DNA from: AWTP1-18 sp036504515
GTDB lineage: Bacteria; Pseudomonadota; Gammaproteobacteria; Burkholderiales; Rhodocyclaceae
Direction of reading: 5' to 3'
NCBI GenBank assembly: GCA_036504515.1
Contig: DASXVA010000007.1
Location: forward strand, 434,001-498,000
DNA: 64,000 nt
The notes under the pieces were generated by a model. That model searched no databases and was not told where the DNA came from. It saw nothing but the letters and a program-made list of their open reading frames with translations. Each line of letters starts with the position of its first letter. Positions within the stretch are counted from its first letter, which is position 1. The position numbers were made by a program, and so were the translations under genes. Positions 55,239-63,979 of this stretch are shown piece by piece.

Positions 55239-56962
55239 TGACTGCCACTCCTCTCACCTTTGCTGATCGCGCAACGAACTACGCGCGGGCCGTGGTAGAG
55301 GGGCAAATTGTCGCCTGCAAATGGCACAAGCTCGCTTGCCAACGTCACCTCAACGACCTGGCCCGCAGCGTCCTGGGCGATTGGCCGTATGTCTGGAATC
55401 CCGAGCTGACTGACGCCACCGGCAAGCAGTACTACCCAGCCGAGCGAATCTGCCGCTTTGTCGAGAACCTTCCTCACATCAAGGGCGACTGGGCAGGCCG
55501 TGGCCAGCTCATCGAGCTGGAAGATTGGCAAGTTTTCATTCTGGCCAGCATCTTTGGCTGGATCAACAAAGTCACCCTCAAGCGCCGCTTCCGAGTCGCT
55601 GACGTCATCGTCCCTCGCAAAAACGCCAAGTCCACTCTTGCCGCCGGCATTGGCCTTTACATGCTGGGAGTCGATGGCGAGTTTGGCGCCGAAGTCTATT
55701 CCGGCGCCACATCGCAAGACCAGGCCATGGAAGTATTCCGGCCTGCTGCCCTGATGGCTCGCGCCACGCCAATGTACCGGCAGAAATACGGCGTAGCAGT
55801 CAATGCCAGCAACCTCTCCATCACCGAGAACAACTCCAAGATGGAGCCCGTCATCGGTAAACCTGGTGACGGCGCATCCCCCAGCTGCTCCATCGTGGAT
55901 GAATACCACGAACACAAAACTACTGAGCTCTACGACACCATGGCCACCGGCATGGGCGCCCGTAGCCAACCCCTCATGCTTGTGATCACTACCTCAGGGT
56001 CTAATATTTCCGGCCCGTGCTACATGCACCAGAAAGAGTTGGAGAAAGTCCTCGAAGGCATGATCGAAAACGATCAGCGCTTCGGCATCGTCTTCACCAT
56101 CGACGAAGACGATGACTGGACCAGTGAAGACGCCCTTAAGAAAGCCAACCCAAACTATGGCATTTCCGTAGATGCCGACTTTCTTAAAACTCAGCAGCGC
56201 GACGCCCAAGCAGACCCCCGCAAGCAAAACGTCTTCAAGACCAAACACCTCAACATCTGGGTCGCAGCTGCCTCGCCCTGGCTCAACCTATTTCATCTGC
56301 AAAAGGGAAGCGATCCTGCTCTCAGCCTGGATGATTTCCGGGGTGAGTCTTGTGTCATCGGCCTCGACCTCGCCAGCAAGCAAGATATCGCCAGCGCCGT
56401 CTGGGAGTTCAAACGCAATATCGACGGTCACGACCACTACTACGCGATCAGCCGGAACTTCATACCAGAAGCCGCTTTAGAAAAACCAGAAAATGGTCAC
56501 TACCAGGCCTGGGTACATACCGGACACCTTGTCGCCACGCCTGGAAACATGATCGCCTTGGCCCAGATCGAAGAAGAAATTCTCGCCAGTGCTGAGATTG
56601 TCCATATTGCCGAAGTCGCCAAAGATCCTTATGGCGGTCAGCAAATGGGATCGAACTTGCAAGAGCAGGGTCTTGAAGTTGTCGATATTCCACAAAACGT
56701 TCGATATCTATCAGAGCCAATGAAGGATATCCAGGCCCTAGTGGACGCAGGTCGTTTCCATCATGACGGAAACCCCTGCTACATCTGGCAACTGAGCAAT
56801 GTCGAGTGCAAGCCTGACCGCAACGAAAACATCTTCCCCCGCAAGCTCATGCCCCAGAACAAGATAGATGCCGCTGTCGCCACTATCGTCGCCCATAACC
56901 GCGCCATGGTGGGGGGAGATGGCGACATCATCACTGCTGACTACGAACTCATGGTGATCTGA
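55238..56962 (+). CDS. Terminase large subunit
   Basis: A 574-aa Terminase_1-type (HK97-like) motor. The ATPase N-terminus has the variant Walker A VPRKNAKSTLAA and Walker B SCSIVDEYHEH. A C-terminal RNase H-like nuclease has acidic residues in CVIGLDLASKQDIASAV and near KDPYGGQQMGSNL. It cleaves concatemers and translocates DNA into the prohead. The HNH gene upstream and portal gene downstream complete the packaging module. Confidence 0.95.
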   Translation: MTATPLTFADRATNYARAVVEGQIVACKWHKLACQRHLNDLARSVLGDWPYVWNPELTDATGKQYYPAERICRFVENLPHIKGDWAGRGQLIELEDWQVFILASIFGWINKVTLKRRFRVADVIVPRKNAKSTLAAGIGLYMLGVDGEFGAEVYSGATSQDQAMEVFRPAALMARATPMYRQKYGVAVNASNLSITENNSKMEPVIGKPGDGASPSCSIVDEYHEHKTTELYDTMATGMGARSQPLMLVITTSGSNISGPCYMHQKELEKVLEGMIENDQRFGIVFTIDEDDDWTSEDALKKANPNYGISVDADFLKTQQRDAQADPRKQNVFKTKHLNIWVAAASPWLNLFHLQKGSDPALSLDDFRGESCVIGLDLASKQDIASAVWEFKRNIDGHDHYYAISRNFIPEAALEKPENGHYQAWVHTGHLVATPGNMIALAQIEEEILASAEIVHIAEVAKDPYGGQQMGSNLQEQGLEVVDIPQNVRYLSEPMKDIQALVDAGRFHHDGNPCYIWQLSNVECKPDRNENIFPRKLMPQNKIDAAVATIVAHNRAMVGGDGDIITADYELMVI

Positions 56963-57126
56963 TGAGCCGCCTCGCCTACAACCTCTCCCTGCTGATCGCC
57001 ATGCTCCTCATTGGCGCTGGCAGTGCAGCCCAATGGGGCTGGCCCATCGCCGCCATGCTCCTCGGTACCCTCATCATCGGCCTCACCTTCGTCGGTCTCT
57101 ACTTGACCGCACCGCGCAAGGACTGA
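56962..57126 (+). CDS. Small two-helix membrane protein
   Basis: A 54-codon frame starting with an ATG that overlaps the large terminase stop (TGATG) and ending two bases before the portal ATG. It encodes two hydrophobic helices (LAYNLSLLIAMLLIGAGSA; WPIAAMLLGTLIIGLTFVGL) and a basic end APRKD. Spacing and overlap argue that it is translated. Function is unknown; small membrane proteins at this site are known in some siphophages. Confidence 0.65.
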   Translation: MSRLAYNLSLLIAMLLIGAGSAAQWGWPIAAMLLGTLIIGLTFVGLYLTAPRKD

Positions 57127-57128
57127 CA

Positions 57129-58604
57129 ATGTTCCTCACTGCACCAAGCGCAAGTACAGATCGTTCCCCTTGGGGTGACTTCTGGTTTGAGCCCGTTGCT
57201 ACACGTACCCTCAGTGGTACTCGTGTAAATGCCGATACTGCAATGCGGCTCTCGGCTGTTTTCCGTGCAGTATGGTTGCTCTCCGGTCATATCTCCTTGT
57301 TGCCTCTCACACTCAAAAAGCGAGGAAGCCTCAAAAAGATCGACAAGCATCCTTTGCTCACTCTGTTTAAAAAGCCTAACAGCTGGCAGAACGGCATGGA
57401 ATGGCGGCAGATGATGCAGGGCCACCTTCTACTGCGCGGCAACGCCTACAACGAAATAATTGACAACTCCCGAGGAGAAATAACCTCCCTGGTTCCACTA
57501 CACCCTGACCGCGTCAAGGTTGAAATGAACCCCGGGAACACCGACTACCGCTACCGCGTCACTAATAGTGATGGCACCGAGCGCATCCTCCCCCGTGGTC
57601 AGGTCTGGCACTTGCGTGGACTTATGAGCAATGGCATCACCGGCCTCTCCGTCATCGAATGCGCCCGTGAATCTTTCGGCCTCGGTCTTGCTGCGCAGGA
57701 ATACGGCGCCCGTTTTTTCGCTAATGATGCAAAGCCTACTGGCGGTTGGATCAGTTATTCCGGAAAGTTTTCCGATAAAACCGCACGCACCAACTTCCGA
57801 GAATCCGTTCAGCAAGCTCAGAGCGATGCTAATCGCGGAAAGATCATGGTCCTTGACCAGGGCATGGAGTACCACGAAGTTGGCCTGACTAACAAAGACA
57901 GCCAGTTTTTGGAGACCCGCAAATTCCAGATTAGTGACATTGCTCGCTGGTTTGGCGTCCCACCCCATAAGCTCGCCGATCTCGAGCGCGCTACCTTTAG
58001 CAACATCGAGCAGCAGGCCCTGGAGTACATCACCGACTCCCTCATGATCTGGACCGAAATATGGGAGGCTGGAATCGAAGACTGCATGCTCTTTGATGAT
58101 GAAGACATTGATGTTGATCTCGACTTTGGCAAGCTCTTGCGTGGTGACTCCCAGACACGTACCGGAAACAATCAGAAGCTCGTCGCTAGCGGCATCATCA
58201 CCCGCAACGAAGCCCGGGCTGACGAAGGCCGCGAGCCGTTGCCCGGACTCGATGAGCCCCTGCGCCCTCTCAATATGGTCGAAGAGTCCGATGCAGAAGA
58301 GGAAGAGGACGAAGAAGAAAGCCAGGAAGAGAAAGGCACCGCACCAGGAAAAAACAAGCCGGCTCAAGATCCCGAAGACGATGCCGACGAAAACGCCCGG
58401 CGCTTTCAGGCCATGCTCCATTCCAACGCCTCGCGCCTCGCTCGCCGGATAGTCAAGGCCACTGGCCCTATCGATTCCAGCCTTGTTGCAGAAGCTCTGG
58501 CAGTCACTCCGGCACAGGCTTCCTCCTGGTGTTCCGGAACTCTAGTCGGTACCTCCGTCGAAGACCTTACCGCCTCACTCATCGCCCTCGGGAACCAATC
58601 ATGA
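57129..58604 (+). CDS. Portal protein (HK97 gp3 family)
   Basis: A 491-aa portal protein. Family signatures are RLSAVFRAVWLLSGHISLLP, LRGNAYNEIIDNSRG, RGLMSNGITGLSVIE and the segment ISDIARWFGVPPHKLADLER, which forms part of the stem/crown. A very acidic stretch (EESDAEEEEDEEESQEEKG) near residue 395 is notable, before a helical tail. It forms the dodecameric DNA gate. The ATG at 57129 follows the small membrane gene; ATGA overlap with the protease gene. Confidence 0.93.
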   Translation: MFLTAPSASTDRSPWGDFWFEPVATRTLSGTRVNADTAMRLSAVFRAVWLLSGHISLLPLTLKKRGSLKKIDKHPLLTLFKKPNSWQNGMEWRQMMQGHLLLRGNAYNEIIDNSRGEITSLVPLHPDRVKVEMNPGNTDYRYRVTNSDGTERILPRGQVWHLRGLMSNGITGLSVIECARESFGLGLAAQEYGARFFANDAKPTGGWISYSGKFSDKTARTNFRESVQQAQSDANRGKIMVLDQGMEYHEVGLTNKDSQFLETRKFQISDIARWFGVPPHKLADLERATFSNIEQQALEYITDSLMIWTEIWEAGIEDCMLFDDEDIDVDLDFGKLLRGDSQTRTGNNQKLVASGIITRNEARADEGREPLPGLDEPLRPLNMVEESDAEEEEDEEESQEEKGTAPGKNKPAQDPEDDADENARRFQAMLHSNASRLARRIVKATGPIDSSLVAEALAVTPAQASSWCSGTLVGTSVEDLTASLIALGNQS

Positions 58605-59545
58605 AACGCCAACTTCTCCTCACCCAATTCCTGGCCACCCCATGGGCCCTGATGCCCGAGCACCTACAAGCAGCCAGTGGAGTCCTCTTGCGTTGGGCAA
58701 GCGGCCAGTCTGCCTCTGCTGACGTAATGGCTACCGTCGCCGCTGATCGTGAAGCTCGAACCGCCAAGCGCGAAGCTAATACTAGAGCAGGAAGCGGCGC
58801 AATTGCTGTCCTTCCCTTCTATGGTGTCGTTACCCAGCGCGAAGTTAGTGACCTCTGTGGCCCTGGCAGCGTCAGTACCCAGCAATTTACTGCCGTCTTT
58901 CGCGAAGCCCTAGCTGACGACACCATTGGTGCCATCCTTATCGATATCGACTCACCTGGCGGCAGCGTTTATGGCACCGGTGAGCTCGCTGCCGAAATTC
59001 TTGCTGCTCGGGGCACCAAGCCCATTGTTGCCATTGCCAATAGTCTCGCAGCCAGTGCCGCCTACTGGGTCGGCTGCGCCGCTAGCGAGTTCTACGTTAC
59101 CCCCGGTGGTGAAGTCGGCAGCATTGGTGTCTGGCAGGCCCATGCGGATTACTCCAAGGCATTAGAAATGGAGGGGGTCGATATGAAATTGATTTCAGCT
59201 GGGAAATACAAGGTTGAAGGAAACCCATATGAGCCGCTTGGAGAAGAGGCTGAAGCTTTTATGGAGTCTCGCGTAAAAGATTATTACGCCACATTCTCGC
59301 AGGGTGTTAGTAAAGGCCGTGGCGTCTCCATCGAACAAGTGCGCAACGGCATGGGGCAGGGGCGTTGCCTCGGTGGTGATGCTGCTGTTGCCGAAAACAT
59401 GGTCGATGGCGTCATGACTTTCGATGAAGTCATCAAGAAAATGCAACGCGACATGCGTAGCAGCAACTCTGCGCCTAAAGCCGTAAACCGTTCCCGTTCA
59501 GCTTCCTTGGCATCTGCCGAGCTGGACATCCTCAATCTGGGCTGA
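58601..59545 (+). CDS. Prohead serine protease (S49 family)
   Basis: A 314-aa head maturation protease of the SppA/S49 (phage C-type) class. The oxyanion/turn region IDIDSPGGSVYGTGELA is followed by the nucleophile serine in NSLAASAAYWVGCAA and the catalytic lysine in SAGKYKVEGNPYEPL. It removes the N-terminal scaffold part of the capsid protein. It overlaps the portal stop by ATGA and is followed by a 96-base gap and the capsid gene. Confidence 0.92.
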   Translation: MKRQLLLTQFLATPWALMPEHLQAASGVLLRWASGQSASADVMATVAADREARTAKREANTRAGSGAIAVLPFYGVVTQREVSDLCGPGSVSTQQFTAVFREALADDTIGAILIDIDSPGGSVYGTGELAAEILAARGTKPIVAIANSLAASAAYWVGCAASEFYVTPGGEVGSIGVWQAHADYSKALEMEGVDMKLISAGKYKVEGNPYEPLGEEAEAFMESRVKDYYATFSQGVSKGRGVSIEQVRNGMGQGRCLGGDAAVAENMVDGVMTFDEVIKKMQRDMRSSNSAPKAVNRSRSASLASAELDILNLG

Positions 59546-59641
59546 CCCGCCCGACATCCCGAGTCCGTCGATTCGTGATGCTGCTCCGTCGAGCGGCAGG
59601 GGTCACTGCGTCAACTCACCTCAATCATTAGGAGAAATTCC

Positions 59642-60949
59642 ATGAGCAAGAAACTGCGCGAACTGAAGGCCAAAAAGGCCACCCTGGTCGCCCAAGCCAA
59701 CACTCTCGCTGCTGCTGCCGCTGACGGTATCTTCAGCGAAGCCCAGCAAGCCGAGTTTAACGATCTCAAGTCCCAGATCGAAGGCATCAACCGCCAGATC
59801 GAAGCCGAAAACTTCCTGATCGAGCAAGGCGCTGGCTTGGCTGCTGGTAGCGGACAAGGTAACTTCATCGAGGTTCATGACCGCCGTGAAGATGATCCCA
59901 CCCGTGGCTTCCGCAGCTTCGGCGACTTTGCCCAGGCTGTAGCAGGTTCCTCCATCCATGGTGCGCGGGATGAGCGTCTGAATTTCGCATCCGCCGTGGC
60001 TGGTTTTCAGGATCGCCAAGCTGCTGCTCCCACCACCTTCGGTAACGAAGGCAGCGGCGCCGATGGTGGTTTTGCCATTCCCCCCCAGTTCTCTGAAGAG
60101 ATCTGGCGTCTCGCCCTGGGTGAGGAATCCCTGATTCCCCTCACGCAGAACACCGAAATTACTGGTAACAGCATGATCTTCCCCAAGGATGAATCCACGC
60201 CCTGGGGTGGATCTGGCGTCCAAGTGCAATGGCAGTCCGAAGCAGTAGCTGGGGCTCAGTCAAAGCCGATCATTGGCACCAATACTATGGTGCTGCACAA
60301 GATGATTGCCCTGGTTCCGGTCACCAACGAGTTGATTGCTGACGGCTTTGCCATCGGTAGCTACCTCAATCAGACTGCTCCCGATCGCATCACATGGAAG
60401 GCAAATGAAGGCATCCTCTTCGGTGATGGTACTGGCAAGCCCTTGGGTGCCATGATGGGCGATTCTGTTATCGTTCAGGCCAAGGACAGCGGCCAAGCCA
60501 CCCAGACCGTTTCGTCTGCCAATCTGAGCAACATGGTGACACGCCTATTGGTCGGCGAGTTGAAGAACGCCATTTGGCTGGCTATCCCTGACATCCTCAC
60601 CCCGTTGGAAGGCCTCACGGTCGGCCAATACCCGATTTATCTCCCCGGCCAGTCCGCCGCCAACGCTCCCTATGGACTGCTCAAGGGTCGTCCGTTGATG
60701 TTGTCCGAGCATGCCTCGGCCTTCAGCTCACAGGGAGATATCAATTTGTTGTCCCTCAAGGGTTATCGCACCATTACCAAGGCGGGCGGAATCCAGACAT
60801 CTACCTCCATGCACCTGTACTTTGATGCCGACGCCACGGCCTTCAAGTTCACCTTCCGCATGAATGGCCAACCCATCCTGTCTGCCCCGGTCACGCCGCC
60901 CAAGTCTGGCAAGACCCGCAGCCATTTCATCACCCTGGCAGCCCGCTAA
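59642..60949 (+). CDS. HK97-fold major capsid protein
   Basis: A 435-aa capsid protein. Residues 1-100 are a helical delta domain (KLRELKAKKATLVAQANTLA, coiled) that the protease would remove; the mature HK97 fold starts after it. Recognisable parts are GFAIPPQFSEEIWRLALGE, IALVPVTNELIADGF, NEGILFGDGTGKPLGAMM and the C-terminal FRMNGQPILSAPVTP. The ribosome site TAGGAGAAA is strong, as expected for an abundant protein. Confidence 0.93.
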   Translation: MSKKLRELKAKKATLVAQANTLAAAAADGIFSEAQQAEFNDLKSQIEGINRQIEAENFLIEQGAGLAAGSGQGNFIEVHDRREDDPTRGFRSFGDFAQAVAGSSIHGARDERLNFASAVAGFQDRQAAAPTTFGNEGSGADGGFAIPPQFSEEIWRLALGEESLIPLTQNTEITGNSMIFPKDESTPWGGSGVQVQWQSEAVAGAQSKPIIGTNTMVLHKMIALVPVTNELIADGFAIGSYLNQTAPDRITWKANEGILFGDGTGKPLGAMMGDSVIVQAKDSGQATQTVSSANLSNMVTRLLVGELKNAIWLAIPDILTPLEGLTVGQYPIYLPGQSAANAPYGLLKGRPLMLSEHASAFSSQGDINLLSLKGYRTITKAGGIQTSTSMHLYFDADATAFKFTFRMNGQPILSAPVTPPKSGKTRSHFITLAAR

Positions 60950-60962
60950 TCCTGCGCCCAAA

Positions 60963-60991
60963 CTCAATGCTTGGCCTGACTAGGCATTGAG
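60963..60991 (+). other. Inverted repeat downstream of the capsid gene
   Basis: CTCAATGC at 60963-60970 pairs with GCATTGAG at 60984-60991, with a few more paired bases inside. No U run follows, so it may stabilise the capsid mRNA or attenuate transcription rather than terminate it. Confidence 0.5.
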
Positions 60992-61023
60992 ATATCCCAG
61001 TTAAACACGAAAGGACGGCTCAC

Positions 61024-61473
61024 ATGCTTCCCAATGCTCGCATCGCCGAACAACTCGGCATTCTCGCCACTATCGACCCAGTGTCCCAAGCTGCTGGCAC
61101 CATCACCACTGGCTGGATCTCGGCTTCTCGCTTCGAACGCTTTATGGCCCTGATTCAGACAGGCGTCATGGGTGCCTCCGCTACCCTGGATGGCAAGCTG
61201 CAACAGGCCCAGGACAGCTCCGGTACCGGCGCCAAGGACATCACCAATAAGGCCCTGGCCCAGATCGTCAAGGCTACTGGTGACAACAAACAGGCCGAGA
61301 TCAATCTCCGTGCCGAAGAGCTGGATCTGGCCAACGGTTTCACCTACTTCCGCCTGTCGCTGACTGTTGGTACCGCAGCTAGCCTGATTGCGGCCTCGGT
61401 CCTGGGTGGCGTTGCAAAGAATGCCCCCGCTTCCGCGCTGAACCAGGCCGGTGTTGTTCAGAACGTCTCCTGA
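61024..61473 (+). CDS. Probable head-associated structural protein
   Basis: A 149-aa protein (MLPNARIAEQLGILATIDPV onward) with a predicted helical-beta mix and a hydrophobic C-terminal region (YFRLSLTVGTAASLIAASVL). No family is certain. Its place directly after the capsid gene, with its own terminator, suggests a capsid decoration or stabilising protein. Confidence 0.62.
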   Translation: MLPNARIAEQLGILATIDPVSQAAGTITTGWISASRFERFMALIQTGVMGASATLDGKLQQAQDSSGTGAKDITNKALAQIVKATGDNKQAEINLRAEELDLANGFTYFRLSLTVGTAASLIAASVLGGVAKNAPASALNQAGVVQNVS

Positions 61474-61493
61474 CTTTCCCGCAGCAACCCGCC

Positions 61494-61524
61494 GGGCCGC
61501 GCATTGTCGCGGCCCTTTTATTTT
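61494..61524 (+). terminator. Intrinsic terminator
   Basis: GGGCCGCG-CATTGT-CGCGGCCC followed by TTTTATTTT, 20 bases after the preceding stop. It would favour high capsid-region transcript levels over downstream tail genes. Confidence 0.9.
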
Positions 61525-61543
61525 CTGAACAGGAGCCACCGCC

Positions 61544-62062
61544 ATGGCCAAGATTGTTTACTTCCCCGACGACTACTACGACGAAGGTGTCGTCAAATAT
61601 CCTGCAGGCAGCTATGCCCCCCTTAACTCTGAGACTCAGAGTTTGGTTAATTTCAACTTCGCTCAACTGGTCGATACTGAAGATGGCAACGAACACGTTG
61701 AGGCCCTTCAGGCTTTGGCTGATATTGCAAAAGTCCGCGCCCAGGAAGCTGAAAGTCTGGCTGAACAGGCCTATGCCGAGTACAAATCCGCCCAGAAGCT
61801 GGCTGACTCTGCCAAAGCCAAGAAGTCAGGTCGGAGCAAATCCTCTTCCGATACCAGCCAGCAGCCTTCAGTGCTTACTACAGAACAGGTAGATGCCCTG
61901 GTTACTGATCAGGTCGCTTCCCTGGTCACCAATGATCTCACCAGTCTGACCACTGACCAGATCGCTACCCTGACCACCGATCAAGTCAGCACCCTGAACA
62001 CGGACCAACTGTCCTCCCTGGATACTGACCAGATCGCTGCTTTGCAGACTCCTGCACCCTGA
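61544..62062 (+). CDS. Phage structural protein with LTTDQ repeats
   Basis: A 172-aa protein. The N-terminal part (MAKIVYFPDDYYDEGVVKYP) and a helical middle are followed from about residue 108 by repeats of the form L-x-TDQ-(V/I/L)-(A/S)-x (VDALVTDQVASLV, TTDQIATLTTDQVST, NTDQLSSLDTDQIAAL), period nine residues. Such repeats may form a beta-solenoid or fibre-like tail. It is probably a head or head-fibre protein; the family is not certain. Confidence 0.65.
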   Translation: MAKIVYFPDDYYDEGVVKYPAGSYAPLNSETQSLVNFNFAQLVDTEDGNEHVEALQALADIAKVRAQEAESLAEQAYAEYKSAQKLADSAKAKKSGRSKSSSDTSQQPSVLTTEQVDALVTDQVASLVTNDLTSLTTDQIATLTTDQVSTLNTDQLSSLDTDQIAALQTPAP

Positions 62063-62077
62063 TAGGTCGCCCTCGCC

Positions 62078-62701
62078 ATGCCCTACAAGCTGATTACCGC
62101 GCCGACAGAAGAGCCCGTCTCCCTATTGGAGGCCAAGGCCCATCTGCGGGTGGATATCTCCGACGATGACATGCTGATCACGGCCCTCATTACCGCCGCT
62201 CGTCAGTTTGCCGAGACCGAATGCCAGCGTGCCCTCTGCACGCAGGTATGGCAGCTCGTCCTTGATGCCTTTCCCGGTCCCAGCTTGTTGGGCATCCCTG
62301 CAGGGGTCGCCTACAGCGTCCCAGGTCACGCCATTCAGCTTGAGCATCCCCCTATCCAAGCCATCGCCAGTATTCAGTATCTGGATATGGGGGGCTCATT
62401 GCAAACCATGCCGAATACCGACTGGAAAGCGGACCTCACCAGTGCCCCAGCTCGCATTACGCCAAGATTCGGCAAGATTTGGCCAATTACCTTGCCTGAA
62501 ATCGGAGCTGTTCAGGTCAATTTCACGGCTGGCTATGGCGCAGCAACCGATGTTCCCCAGGGCATCAAGAACTGGATGCTATTGCGCATTGGTGCTCTCT
62601 ATGAAAATCGGGAAGAGCTGATTGTTGCCCCCAAGGTTACTGTCGCCGAGCTTCCCTATGTTGATCGGCTGCTTGATCCCTGGCGTGTGGTGGTGATGTG
62701 A
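62078..62701 (+). CDS. Head-tail connector (phiE125 gp8/HK97 gp6-like)
   Basis: A 207-aa protein. The N-terminus EEPVSLLEAKAHLRVDISDD and helices ITAARQFAETECQRALCTQ are typical of the gp6/gp8 connector family, which forms the ring below the portal. The C-terminal part VPQGIKNWMLLRIGALYENR is also conserved. Its TGA overlaps the next ATG (TGATG). Confidence 0.9.
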   Translation: MPYKLITAPTEEPVSLLEAKAHLRVDISDDDMLITALITAARQFAETECQRALCTQVWQLVLDAFPGPSLLGIPAGVAYSVPGHAIQLEHPPIQAIASIQYLDMGGSLQTMPNTDWKADLTSAPARITPRFGKIWPITLPEIGAVQVNFTAGYGAATDVPQGIKNWMLLRIGALYENREELIVAPKVTVAELPYVDRLLDPWRVVVM

Positions 62702-62880
62702 TGGCCATTGGTACGCTCGAGCTGAAAGTTGAAGTGAAAATTCACTTCGCCTGGTGGGTAACTCCCTACCTGTGGCTGACAGCTTTCGGCGCACGGATTA
62801 GTCTGCCGCTCAACCCTGAAGTCGTCGTTTCGGATATCAAGCGTGGCATGAAGCTGGAAATCAAGGTGCGGCAAAAATGA
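62701..62880 (+). CDS. Small phage protein, unknown
   Basis: A 59-aa protein with beta strands and a hydrophobic aromatic segment (VEVKIHFAWWVTPYLWLTAF) that could be a membrane helix or core. It overlaps both neighbours by one to four bases, which supports translation. Function unknown. Confidence 0.6.
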   Translation: MAIGTLELKVEVKIHFAWWVTPYLWLTAFGARISLPLNPEVVVSDIKRGMKLEIKVRQK

Positions 62881-63218
62881 GAGCCGGAAACCTGCGCAAG
62901 CGCATCCTCATCCAGTCTCAAAGTACTACTCCAGATAGTGTTGGTGGTCAGGAGCAAGTTTGGACTGATATCGCTCCAGTCTGGGGTTCTATCGAAACCC
63001 TCTCTGGCCGTGAGCTTGCGATTGCCCAGGCAATTAATACTGAGCTGACCCACAAAATCACCGTTCGCTATCGTCCAGAACTAGCTGACCCCAAGATCGT
63101 GGCTGCCCTGCGTGCTGTCTATCAAGGCCGCATTTTCAATATCCAGTATTCCGACAACGTTGATGAGCGCAATCGTGAGATTGCCCTGATCGCTGCCGAG
63201 GGCTTGAACAATGGCTGA
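62877..63218 (+). CDS. Head-tail adaptor (phage_H_T_join family)
   Basis: A 113-aa adaptor of the SPP1 gp16/HK97 gp7-like class. It begins MRAGNLRKRILIQSQSTTPD and contains QEQVWTDIAPVWGSIETLSG and the terminal ALIAAEGLNNG. It closes the head after packaging. ATGA overlap with the preceding gene. Confidence 0.9.
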   Translation: MRAGNLRKRILIQSQSTTPDSVGGQEQVWTDIAPVWGSIETLSGRELAIAQAINTELTHKITVRYRPELADPKIVAALRAVYQGRIFNIQYSDNVDERNREIALIAAEGLNNG

Positions 63219-63594
63219 TAAAAGCGCCGTCACCGGAGTTGATGATTTCCGCAGTGGATTGAAGGCCGGTTTTCGCAATCAGCGGCAGGCCTTGAAAGAC
63301 AGGCTCAATGCCCTTGGTGTTCAGATGACGGTAGAAATCAAAGCGGGCTGCCCTAAGGTAACTGGCGCTCTGGCAAGTACCGTTCGTTACATCCTTATTG
63401 ATACCAATGATGGCGAGTCCCTGGAGATACAGGTCGGAGACAAGACGGTGTTTTACGCGCCTCACGTTGAGTACGGGCATGGTGGTCATGAAGCCCCTGC
63501 CAAGCCTTTTGTGCGCCCGGTCGTCTATCGCCACGAGCCTCAGATCCCTGTGGCCATGGAGCAGACCATTATCGACAGCTGGGGTGGCTCATGA
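63211..63594 (+). CDS. Tail completion protein (HK97 gp10 family)
   Basis: A 127-aa protein. Conserved parts are KAGCPKVTGALASTVRYI, ESLEIQVGDKTVFYAPHVEY and GHGGHEAPAKPFVRP, typical of the HK97 gp10 family. It participates in head-tail joining. It overlaps both neighbours by 8 and 4 bases. Confidence 0.9.
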   Translation: MADKSAVTGVDDFRSGLKAGFRNQRQALKDRLNALGVQMTVEIKAGCPKVTGALASTVRYILIDTNDGESLEIQVGDKTVFYAPHVEYGHGGHEAPAKPFVRPVVYRHEPQIPVAMEQTIIDSWGGS

Positions 63595-63947
63595 TCTTCC
63601 AGGAAGCCCTTGTCAGCGTAGTTTCTCCAGCCCTGAACAATCACTTTTATGACCACGTTGCGCCCCAATGCCCATCCAAACCTTACGGCGTCTATCAAGA
63701 GATCGTCAGCCCTACGGAAAACACCTTGTCCGATGGTGTGCCGATTCAGCAAAGCATCATCCAGATCGATGTCTATGCCGATAAGTACATGGACGCCATC
63801 GTTGCAGGTAAAGCGGTCGAAGACGCCATTGCAGCGGCTTTTTCCTCAGGAACGCTGACGGGCGTCCAACGCAGCCGCCGCAGCCAGTACGAACCCGAGG
63901 TGAAGCTGCGCCGCATCATCTACGAATACAGCTTTTGGTACCACTGA
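63591..63947 (+). CDS. Tail terminator-like DUF3168 protein
   Basis: A 118-aa DUF3168 protein, the family to which siphophage tail terminators (gpU-like) belong. It shows FYDHVAPQCPSKPYGVYQEI, IQIDVYADKYMDAIVAGKAV and a C-terminal strand LRRIIYEYSFWY. It would cap the tail tube. Tail tube and later genes should follow beyond the window. Confidence 0.88.
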   Translation: MIFQEALVSVVSPALNNHFYDHVAPQCPSKPYGVYQEIVSPTENTLSDGVPIQQSIIQIDVYADKYMDAIVAGKAVEDAIAAAFSSGTLTGVQRSRRSQYEPEVKLRRIIYEYSFWYH

Positions 63948-63979
63948 CCCCACTGTTTAACCCATCGTTTTATCGCTAC

